Assembly (NCBI GenBank): GCA_050256015.1
Contig: JBFWIL010000094.1
Span: 1-9,160, forward strand
Source: JBFWIL01 sp050256015
Lineage (GTDB): Bacteria; Bacteroidota; Bacteroidia; Bacteroidales; Prolixibacteraceae
DNA: 9,160 nt
Reading direction: 5' to 3'
Shown here: positions 1 through 6,112 of the stretch, piece after piece
Layout: every line of letters begins with the position of its first letter
How positions within the stretch are numbered: position 1 is the stretch's first letter
Notes under the pieces: generated by a model
Databases searched by the model: none
Told to the model about the DNA's origin: nothing
What the model saw: only the letters and a program-made list of their open reading frames with translations
Program-made: the position numbers and the translations under genes

Positions 1-161
1 CTTCTCTGAGACTTTATGTGGATAATGTTTATTGTTTCACGGATTACCTGGGCTACGATCCGGAAAACAGTGTGTTCACGGACGCCCTGAACAGCGGAAA
101 CGATTATGGGGCCCATCCGCTACCCCGTACTTTTACATTTGGCATTAAATTAGGACTTTAA
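1..161 (+). CDS. SusC/RagA-family TonB-dependent outer-membrane transporter, C-terminal fragment
   Basis: This is the last 52 residues of a gene that begins upstream of the window; the reading frame starts at base 3 and ends with TAA at 159-161. The tail reads LRLYVDNVYCFTDYLGYDP near the start and PLPRTFTFGIKLGL at the end. That is the usual finish of SusC-like proteins: a conserved D-Y-x-G-Y-D-P turn, then a P-R-T-[FY] motif and a final amphipathic beta strand ending in a hydrophobic residue, which closes the outer-membrane barrel. Family members import oligosaccharides across the outer membrane using TonB energy and work as a complex with SusD, whose gene follows after only 13 bases and is presumably in the same operon. 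Substrate cannot be read from this fragment. The assignment is strong because motif and gene order agree. Confidence 0.9.
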   Translation, partial: SLRLYVDNVYCFTDYLGYDPENSVFTDALNSGNDYGAHPLPRTFTFGIKLGL

Positions 162-174
162 AACATAACCGAAA

Positions 175-1599
175 ATGAAAACGAGACACTATATCACCTT
201 ACTTGCATTGATCAATCTGATCGTCACATCATGTTCGGATAATTTTCTGGAATTGTCGCCCATCTCGAACATGAACGAGGAAGATTATTATCAAACAGAA
301 AGTGATTTTGAGACGGCAGTTACTGCAGCATATGCAACCCTTTATACAGAATATGATGCCGAAAGCGGGGTGAGTTACTGTGGTGAACAAATGTCGGATG
401 AAGCCACGTTATATTATGTGGCGGGGAACACGACCGATAAGTGGGCATTTAAAAATTATGAACTTTTAGCTACGAACAGTATCGTCGAACAGATCTGGGA
501 AGACGGTTTCACTGATCTTAACTCTGTCAATACAGTTATCAAAAAATTGCAGGAGTCTACCCTTGAAAATACCGGCCTGATAACGGAATATAAAGCGGAA
601 ATGCGTTTTCTGCGTGCTTTGTATAACTTCAATTTGGTCAGGATGTTCGGGGATATTCCCTTGTTAAAGGAACCTGTGGGTGTATCAGAAAGTTATGACG
701 TACTGCGGTCTCCGGAAAGTGACGTGTATAACTTCATTATATCGGATCTGAAATTCGCCTCACAAAACTTACCGCTTCAGTCGGAAGTATCCCGGACAGG
801 ACAGGCAACAAAGGGAGCGGCACAAGGCATCCTGGGGAAAGTCTATTTAACCGTTGGAAAACAGGATTCCGCCAAAATTGTATTGCATGAAGTAATACAA
901 TCTGAAGAATACGAGCTTTTGTCTGATTATGCCTATTTATGGGATTTGGAACATGAGAACAGCAGGGAAGCTTTATTTGAAATTCAGTATGTCGCCGGGT
1001 CAACAACCCCCTCAAGTGCATACTGGGAGGAATTTACCCCTTTCGAGAATTTTGTTCTGACCGGTCAGGGTCTGGGGATGAACCAGGTAACGGATTATTT
1101 ATGGGATGATTATGAAGAAGGTGATCCAAGACGTGATTTATCTATTTTTGAAGGCTATTATGACGGAAGCGGTAACTGGATTGCTGTTAAATTCCCGGCA
1201 AAGTGGTATGACGATACCTTCATTAAAACAGGAGATAAGTGGTATGAAAACAATTTTATTGTCCTGCGCTATGCCGATGTCCTTTTGATGTATGCCGAAG
1301 CTGCGGAAGATCCGGACTATCTGAATATGGTACGCCGCCGTGCCGGAATGCCGGAATACGGCAGCACGGATTACCCGTCAGATTTATACCCAACGCTGGA
1401 TCTGGCCGTTGAGCATGAAAGGGAAGTGGAACTGGCTCTTGAATTTCACCGTTGGTTTGATCTGAAAAGAACAGGAAGGGCAACCACCGTGTTGACAGAA
1501 AGAAAGGGAAAAACAATAACAGAAAAAATGCTGGTACTGCCTATTCCTCAGTCAGAAAGAGATATCAATCCGGAACTCACCCAGAATACCGGATACTAA
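175..1599 (+). CDS. SusD/RagB-family nutrient-binding outer-membrane lipoprotein
   Basis: A 474-residue SusD-like protein that should sit on the cell surface as the lid of the adjacent SusC transporter and capture glycans. Residues 1-19 form a lipoprotein signal peptide ending in V-T-S before Cys20, the predicted lipidated residue. Ser-Asp follows the cysteine, which partly fits the acidic surface-export signal described for Bacteroidetes lipoproteins. The N-terminal half holds the TPR-like SusD fold, including MRFLRALYNFNLVRMFGDIP, typical of the family. The C-terminal RagB/SusD region contains N359-F-I-V-L-R-Y-A-D-V-L-L-M-Y-A-E-A and later FHRWFDLKRTGRA, both family hallmarks. Length is at the short end of the family. 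The ATG was chosen because it gives a complete signal peptide, has an A-rich leader and lies 13 bases after the SusC stop. A strong terminator follows. Codon third positions are more AT-rich than in the genes to the right. The glycan bound is not determinable; the nearby GH43 suggests hemicellulose. Confidence 0.95.
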   Translation: MKTRHYITLLALINLIVTSCSDNFLELSPISNMNEEDYYQTESDFETAVTAAYATLYTEYDAESGVSYCGEQMSDEATLYYVAGNTTDKWAFKNYELLATNSIVEQIWEDGFTDLNSVNTVIKKLQESTLENTGLITEYKAEMRFLRALYNFNLVRMFGDIPLLKEPVGVSESYDVLRSPESDVYNFIISDLKFASQNLPLQSEVSRTGQATKGAAQGILGKVYLTVGKQDSAKIVLHEVIQSEEYELLSDYAYLWDLEHENSREALFEIQYVAGSTTPSSAYWEEFTPFENFVLTGQGLGMNQVTDYLWDDYEEGDPRRDLSIFEGYYDGSGNWIAVKFPAKWYDDTFIKTGDKWYENNFIVLRYADVLLMYAEAAEDPDYLNMVRRRAGMPEYGSTDYPSDLYPTLDLAVEHEREVELALEFHRWFDLKRTGRATTVLTERKGKTITEKMLVLPIPQSERDINPELTQNTGY

Positions 1600-1612
1600 A
1601 TCTCTGTATATT

Positions 1613-1661
1613 AAAAATCCGCAAAAGGTTTTCCCTTTTACGGATTTTTAATTTTTATTTT
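1613..1661 (+). terminator. Intrinsic terminator after the SusC/SusD pair
   Basis: The arms AAAAATCCGCAAAAGG (1613-1628) and CCTTTTACGGATTTTT (1634-1649) pair with a single C-A mismatch around a five-base loop, followed by a T-rich tract to 1661. Because A-runs and T-runs flank the GC core on both sides, it could act in either direction. It begins 13 bases after the SusD stop and should end the SusCD transcript, or reduce read-through into the GH43 gene. Confidence 0.88.
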
Positions 1662-1688
1662 CAATTTAATTCTAAAAAGAAAACAAAC

Positions 1689-1814
1689 ATGATTACAGCA
1701 GTAACAATGCATGCAACATGGTGGCCATACCCGGATCCTCCAACATTACCGCAGGAATACGCTTATGAAAAAAAATTTCTACATTTACATGCCAAATCAA
1801 ATCCGAGACTATGA
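1689..1814 (+). CDS. Possible 41-residue small ORF, leader-like, overlapping the GH43 start
   Basis: An ATG at 1689 with an A-rich leader (AAAAAGAAAACAAAC), of the kind that often precedes Bacteroidetes start codons, opens 41 codons ending in TGA at 1812-1814. That stop overlaps the GH43 start codon as ATGA (1811-1814). The peptide starts MITAVTMHATWWPYPDPPTL and ends KFLHLHAKSNPRL; it has no signal peptide or membrane segment and I recognise no family. The arrangement would allow translational coupling or a leader-peptide role, since the GH43 ATG itself has a less A-rich upstream context. Against it, 41 open codons are easily produced by chance in a 211-base gap. It could also be the decayed remnant of a longer gene. 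Treat as hypothetical. Confidence 0.3.
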   Translation: MITAVTMHATWWPYPDPPTLPQEYAYEKKFLHLHAKSNPRL

Positions 1815-3382
1815 AAAAACGCATCTTCACTCTTCTTCCTCTTTTTATTCAGTTCTTTTTTTGTTTTTCGCAAAACAGGCCAGAATCTCCTTCTCACCCT
1901 TGGGGGGATCAGGGTAACGGCACGTATATTAATCCGGTGCTGAACGCCGACTATTCGGATCCGGATGCAATCCGCGTGGGTGAAGACTATTATCTGGTCT
2001 GTTCTGAATTCCATTTTATGGGCATACCGGTGCTTCATTCCAAAGACCTGGTGAACTGGACCATCATCGGACGTATTTACGATGAATTCAGATTTGCTCC
2101 CGAATTCGACACGAACGAACGCTATGCCGGGGGCAGCTGGGCTCCGGCCATACGTTATCATGAAGGAAAGTTTTATGTGTATTTCTGTACACCAAAAGAA
2201 GGGCTGTTCATGAGTTCGGCTGAAGATCCGGCCGGTCCATGGGAACCGCTCTCCCAGGTAGTCAAAATTGAGGGCTGGGAGGATCCCTGCCCCTTCTGGG
2301 ACGAAGACGGGAAAGCCTACCTGGGGCACAGCCGGGTGGGAGCCGGACCGATTTACATTCACAAAATGAGTCCCGACGGAAAGCAACTGCTTGATAACGG
2401 ACTGATTGTCTACACCGGACCGGTAGCCGAAGGTACCAAAATACACAAAATGGGCGGATGGTATTACCTGAGCATACCCGAGGGTGGCGTTTCCCGGGGC
2501 TGGCAGACCATTCTGCGCTCCAGAAACATATACGGTCCCTATGAAAAGAAAGTGGTACTGGAGACCGGCTCTACCGGCGTCAACGGTCCCCATCAGGGCG
2601 CCTGGATCGACACCCCAGCCGGCGAATGGTGGTTTGTACATTTTCAGAGCGTGGACCGTATCGGAAGGGTTTGCCACCTGCAGCCCATGCACTGGAAAGA
2701 CGGCTGGCCCGTAATGGGAATCGACATCGACCGCAACGGCATCGGAGAACCGGTCTACGTATGGAAAAAACCGGATGTAGGACAGGCTTATCCGGTTACT
2801 GCTCCCCAGTCGTCCGACGAGTTTGATACTCCCGAACTGGGTCTCCAGTGGGCCTGGAATCACAATCCGGTACACGAAGCGTGGTCGCTCGCCGAAAAGT
2901 CCGGTTTCCTCCGGCTAAATGCCCTGCCTGCACCTTCCTTCCCAAAAGCAAAGAACACCCTGACGCAAAAGGTTATGGGAAACAGCGGAGAAGCCACCAC
3001 CCTGCTGCTTACCGGACAACTGAAAGACGGACAAAAAGCCGGTCTGTGTCTGATGGGGAAGCAATACAATCAGGCCGGCATTGTCGTGAAGGGAAAACAG
3101 GTATTCGTTTATGCCGACATTAACGGAACCCTTGCAGAACAGCCTTTTAAAAATTCGAAAATCTATCTGAAAGTTATCATCGCTCCCGAATACGGGAAGA
3201 ATCAATTCTTATTCAGCACGGACAACAAAAAATTCAAAGCCATAGGAGAGCCCTTCGCAGCCAGCTTTGGAAACTGGAAAGGTCCGAAGCTGGGATTGTT
3301 CAGCTATTCGGAAAGCGGTCAGGGAGGCAGTGCCCTGTTCGACTGGTTTCGTTACAATTACGACGGACCAAAGTACCGGTAA
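1811..3382 (+). CDS. Secreted glycoside hydrolase family 43 enzyme (beta-xylosidase / alpha-L-arabinofuranosidase type)
   Basis: A 523-residue exported enzyme expected to remove terminal xylosyl or arabinofuranosyl units from hemicellulose oligosaccharides by inversion. Residues 1-20 are a signal peptide (Lys-Lys, then a Leu/Phe-rich core ending F-S-Q), so it is probably periplasmic; there is no lipobox. The five-bladed propeller spans roughly 35-325. Its expected catalytic residues are visible: general base Asp50 in YSDPDAIRVGEDYYL, pKa-modulating Asp158 in W-E-D-P-C-P-F-W, and general acid Glu207 in VAEGTKIHK. His261 in NGPHQGAW is the conserved axial histidine. Residues about 332-520 form a C-terminal beta-sandwich (SSDEFDTPELGLQWAWNHNP at its start), the domain found in xylosidase-type GH43 proteins. 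The wording M-G-I-P-V-L-H-S-K-D-L-V-N-W resembles subfamilies 10-12, but I do not assign one. It sits downstream of SusCD but beyond a terminator. Family is sure; substrate specificity is inference. Confidence 0.93.
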   Translation: MKKRIFTLLPLFIQFFFCFSQNRPESPSHPWGDQGNGTYINPVLNADYSDPDAIRVGEDYYLVCSEFHFMGIPVLHSKDLVNWTIIGRIYDEFRFAPEFDTNERYAGGSWAPAIRYHEGKFYVYFCTPKEGLFMSSAEDPAGPWEPLSQVVKIEGWEDPCPFWDEDGKAYLGHSRVGAGPIYIHKMSPDGKQLLDNGLIVYTGPVAEGTKIHKMGGWYYLSIPEGGVSRGWQTILRSRNIYGPYEKKVVLETGSTGVNGPHQGAWIDTPAGEWWFVHFQSVDRIGRVCHLQPMHWKDGWPVMGIDIDRNGIGEPVYVWKKPDVGQAYPVTAPQSSDEFDTPELGLQWAWNHNPVHEAWSLAEKSGFLRLNALPAPSFPKAKNTLTQKVMGNSGEATTLLLTGQLKDGQKAGLCLMGKQYNQAGIVVKGKQVFVYADINGTLAEQPFKNSKIYLKVIIAPEYGKNQFLFSTDNKKFKAIGEPFAASFGNWKGPKLGLFSYSESGQGGSALFDWFRYNYDGPKYR

Positions 3383-3407
3383 TCTCCCTGCCGGCAGAAA
3401 ATCATAG

Positions 3408-3473
3408 TTTTCGTTATTTCGGACCGTTCTGCAGACTGCTTTTTTTATCTTTGGGGTTCACGAAATAACAAAA
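3408..3473. repeat. Inverted repeat flanking the M48 gene promoter region
   Basis: GTTATTTCG at 3413-3421 is the exact reverse complement of CGAAATAAC at 3461-3469, with 39 bases between. Outside these arms TTTT (3408-3411) can pair with AAAA (3470-3473) if one C (3412) is bulged, giving 13 pairs in all. The right arm lies 3-15 bases before the M48 start codon, and the -7-like element lies inside the loop. It could be a paired operator or an mRNA structure covering the start, or chance. Confidence 0.4.
3446..3453 (+). promoter_or_regulatory. Bacteroidetes-type -7 element (TATCTTTG) upstream of the M48 protease gene
   Basis: TATCTTTG matches the Bacteroidetes housekeeping -7 consensus TAnnTTTG at every defined base and lies 22 bases before the ATG at 3476, leaving a short 5' untranslated region. 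A clear -33 TTTG box at the usual spacing of about 19 bases is absent; the closest similar sequence is ATTTC ending at 3420, somewhat too far upstream. The call rests on the -7 element and position only. Confidence 0.5.
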
Positions 3474-3475
3474 GT

Positions 3476-4711
3476 ATGACAGTTCTCTTCTGGATTATCG
3501 TTTCCATACTGACGGTCGACTTTTTGTCGGAACGTTACCTGGACTATCTGAATACCACCCGCTGGAGCAACCGGCTTCCCGAAGAAGTCAGGGGCATTTA
3601 CGATGAAGACAAATACCGCCGGCAGCAGGATTATGCAAAAGCCAACCACCGATTCAGCATGTTAACCAGTGCCTTCAGCTTTATTCTGATCCTGCTGATG
3701 CTCTTTTTCCAGGGCTTTGCCCTGATTCATCACTGGGCTGTTTCGATAACCGACAGTCCGGCAGGATCGGCTCTGCTTTTTTTCGGCATCCTGATGCTGG
3801 CTTCCGATCTGCTGCATACCCCTTTTGAACTGTACGATACCTTTGTCATTGAAGAAAAATTCGGTTTTAACCGGACCAGCCTGAAAACCTTTGTGCTGGA
3901 TAAACTGAAAAGCTGGTTGTTGGGAGCGTTTATCGGGGGAGGACTGCTGACACTGATCATCCGGATCTGGTCCGCAACCGGAAAAGATTTCTGGCTCTAT
4001 GCCTGGCTGGTGGTCAGTGTATTTTCCCTGTTTATGCTGCTGTTTTATTCCAGCCTGATCGTGCCGCTTTTCAACAAACAACGGCCGCTGGAAGAAGGCA
4101 TGCTGAAAGAGGCCATCCGCAATTTTGCCACCAAAGCCGGCTTCCGGCTGGAGAACATATATGTAATTGACGGCTCCAAACGATCCACCAAGGCCAATGC
4201 CTATTTTTCCGGTATGGGCACCAAAAAGCGAATCGTGCTGTACGACACACTGATCCGCGACATGGACATTTCCGAACTGATTGCCGTGCTGGCTCATGAA
4301 ATCGGTCATTACAGAAAAAAACACGTTTATCAGAGTCTCTTCCTGGGCATCGTACAAACCGGACTGATGTTATACCTCTTTTCCCTCTTTACGGAAAGTC
4401 CGGATCTTTCTGCTGCCCTGGGAGTCAGTCAGCCGGCTTTCCACCTGGCCCTGACGGCCTTTGGAATTCTGTATTCCCCGCTCTCTGCACTGATCGGTCT
4501 GGGGATGAACTACCTCTCCCGTCAAAATGAATACGAAGCCGACGCCTATGCGGCCAGCCATGCCAATGGTCAGGCCCTGGCCGGGGCCCTGAAAAAGCTG
4601 TCCGTGAAAAACCTAAGTAACCTGAGACCTCACCCGGCTTATGTCTTTGTCCATTATTCCCACCCCACCCTGCTGCAACGGCTGAAAGCCCTGAAAGCCT
4701 TTTCGCCCTGA
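3476..4711 (+). CDS. M48-family integral membrane zinc metalloprotease (Ste24/CAAX-protease-like)
   Basis: A 411-residue membrane protease of the Ste24 type. The zinc-binding catalytic motif H274-E-I-G-H278 lies in ELIAVLAHEIGHYRKKH, and the third ligand is probably Glu352 in N-E-Y-E-A-D-A-Y-A-A (351-360). The closing SHPTLLQRLKAL is also typical of the family. I count about seven hydrophobic segments: roughly 2-16, 62-88, 97-115, 145-165, 172-199, 284-305 and 321-345, as in eukaryotic Ste24, with the HExxH site between segments five and six. Length is complete for the family. In eukaryotes the enzyme cleaves prenylated CAAX proteins. Bacteria lack that known substrate, so a role in membrane-protein quality control is inferred. 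The ATG has an A-rich leader, is preceded by a -7 promoter element, and directly begins the first membrane helix. cinA starts 67 bases downstream on the same strand. Confidence 0.94.
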   Translation: MTVLFWIIVSILTVDFLSERYLDYLNTTRWSNRLPEEVRGIYDEDKYRRQQDYAKANHRFSMLTSAFSFILILLMLFFQGFALIHHWAVSITDSPAGSALLFFGILMLASDLLHTPFELYDTFVIEEKFGFNRTSLKTFVLDKLKSWLLGAFIGGGLLTLIIRIWSATGKDFWLYAWLVVSVFSLFMLLFYSSLIVPLFNKQRPLEEGMLKEAIRNFATKAGFRLENIYVIDGSKRSTKANAYFSGMGTKKRIVLYDTLIRDMDISELIAVLAHEIGHYRKKHVYQSLFLGIVQTGLMLYLFSLFTESPDLSAALGVSQPAFHLALTAFGILYSPLSALIGLGMNYLSRQNEYEADAYAASHANGQALAGALKKLSVKNLSNLRPHPAYVFVHYSHPTLLQRLKALKAFSP

Positions 4712-4778
4712 CCGGCCCCCGGCATTTCAGACTGAATACAGGCAATATTTTTCTCATACTCCATACAATACGAAAAAC

Positions 4779-6032
4779 ATGAAAGCAGAAATCATTACCA
4801 TAGGCGACGAGATACTGATCGGACAGATTGTAGACACGAACTCGGCTTGGATCAGCGAACAACTGAACCTGTACGGCATTGAAATTAGCCGGATCACTTC
4901 CGTGCACGACAATCAGGAGCAGATCCTGCACGCCCTGGCCGATGCGGAACAGCGGGCCACACTCATCCTGATTACCGGAGGACTCGGACCAACCAAGGAC
5001 GACATCACCAAAAAAGCGCTGTGTGCCTATTTCGGCAGCAAGCTGGTTCTGAACGAACAGGTTCTGCGGCAGGTCTCCGAAAAACTCGGCCGGCGGAACA
5101 TCCCGATAAACCGGCTTAACCGGGATCAGGCACTGGTCCCCGACAACTGCATCGTACTGTTCAATACTGCGGGCACTGCTCCGGGCATGTGGTTTGAAAG
5201 GAACGACACCATCTGCGTTTCCATGCCCGGGGTTCCCTTTGAAATGGAATACCTTATGCAAAACGAAGTCCTGCCCCGGCTCAAAGAAAAAGCCACCGGC
5301 GGAACCATTCATCATCAGACCGTACTCCTCCAGGGGATTGCCGAATCCATGCTGGCCGAACTGATCGAAGGCTGGGAGCTGGCCCTTCCCTCCTGGATCA
5401 AACTTGCTTATCTGCCCAGTCCCTTTATGATTCGCCTGCGGCTCAGCGCCTACGGATCCGATCCGGAGCTGCTGAAGCAGGAAGTTGAACGGCAGATCGG
5501 GGAACTCCGGAAGCTGATCCCAGAATACATCTTTGGATACAACAGCGACACCCTGGCCGGGGTCACCGGCCGTCTGCTGCAGAAAACGGGGGCAAGCCTG
5601 GGCCTGGCAGAAAGTTGCACAGGAGGATACCTCACCCACCTGTTTACCGCCAATCCGGGCAGTTCGGCCTATCTGAAAGGAGGAATTACGGCTTATGCCA
5701 ATGCCGTCAAGACAGCTGTGCTGGGCGTCCGTCCGGAAAGCCTGAACACCCACGGAGCCGTAAGCCGCGAGGTGGCCCTGGAGATGGTCCGGGGAGCCCG
5801 GCAGACTCTGCATACCGACTATGCCGTGGCCACCACGGGCATTGCCGGACCAGACGGCGGAAGCCCTGAAAAACCCGTAGGCACCGTATGGATTGCCGTA
5901 GCGGGGAAAACACAAATTACGGCAGAATGTTTTACCTTTACAGGTAACCGGGAACGCAACATTATCCGTTCCGCACAAACAGCCATCAACCTGCTTAGAA
6001 AGCTTATCCTGAGCGAAAACAGGGCAGGCTGA
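4779..6032 (+). CDS. cinA: CinA family protein: MoCF-like domain plus nicotinamide-nucleotide amidase domain
   Basis: A 417-residue two-domain CinA, complete at the usual family length. Residues about 3-170 are the MoCF-biosynthesis-like (COG1058) domain, opening with A-E-I-I-T-I-G-D-E-I-L-I-G-Q-I-V-D-T-N-S and carrying GGLGPTKDD at 67-75; in characterised relatives this domain hydrolyses ADP-ribose. Residues about 257-414 are the PncC-type domain, with AESCTGG at 277-283 and TTGIAGPDGG at 352-361. Such domains deamidate nicotinamide mononucleotide to nicotinate mononucleotide in the pyridine nucleotide salvage cycle. The protein is cytoplasmic, with no signal or membrane segment. The name comes from competence- and damage-inducible regulation in Gram-positive bacteria; nothing here shows such control. 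The ATG is preceded by CGAAAAAC and begins the first beta strand exactly. The gap to the M48 gene is 67 bases with no clear terminator, so read-through is possible. Confidence 0.95.
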   Translation: MKAEIITIGDEILIGQIVDTNSAWISEQLNLYGIEISRITSVHDNQEQILHALADAEQRATLILITGGLGPTKDDITKKALCAYFGSKLVLNEQVLRQVSEKLGRRNIPINRLNRDQALVPDNCIVLFNTAGTAPGMWFERNDTICVSMPGVPFEMEYLMQNEVLPRLKEKATGGTIHHQTVLLQGIAESMLAELIEGWELALPSWIKLAYLPSPFMIRLRLSAYGSDPELLKQEVERQIGELRKLIPEYIFGYNSDTLAGVTGRLLQKTGASLGLAESCTGGYLTHLFTANPGSSAYLKGGITAYANAVKTAVLGVRPESLNTHGAVSREVALEMVRGARQTLHTDYAVATTGIAGPDGGSPEKPVGTVWIAVAGKTQITAECFTFTGNRERNIIRSAQTAINLLRKLILSENRAG

Positions 6033-6112
6033 AAAATTCCGGACATCCGGATTGCGCTCCAGATAAAGGAGTTCATAAGAACAAATGTTACGCAACAGAA
6101 AAACAGCATGTT

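Noticed and set aside
1711..1917. 68-codon frame containing MKKNFYIYMPNQIRDYEK from an internal ATG at 1765
   Set aside because: It runs out of frame into the GH43 signal peptide and ends without any domain. The weak likeness between the ATGAAAAAA starts at 1765 and 1811 is mostly the shared A-run, so I did not call a duplicated gene start.
1763..2875. Minus-strand open frame of about 370 codons opposite GH43
   Set aside because: The plus-strand GH43 has signal peptide, catalytic residues and C-terminal domain. The antisense product shows no motif.
3388..3397. CTGCCGGCAG palindrome just after the GH43 stop
   Set aside because: A loop-less 10-base palindrome cannot form a useful terminator hairpin, and the T-run at 3440-3446 is far away. 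No terminator for GH43 could be supported.
3662..4357. Minus-strand open frame of about 231 codons opposite the M48 gene
   Set aside because: It is a shadow of a clearly conserved membrane protease; the translation is Gln-rich and low in motifs.
6038..6051. TCCGGACATCCGGA hairpin after cinA
   Set aside because: The stem is only five pairs and no T-tract follows, so it was not called a terminator.
4425..6095. Long minus-strand open frame (about 556 codons) opposite cinA and the end of the M48 gene
   Set aside because: Its translation has no recognisable domain and is rich in Gly, Gln, Phe and Cys in a way typical of antisense readings of GC-rich genes. The plus strand carries a full CinA with all motifs.
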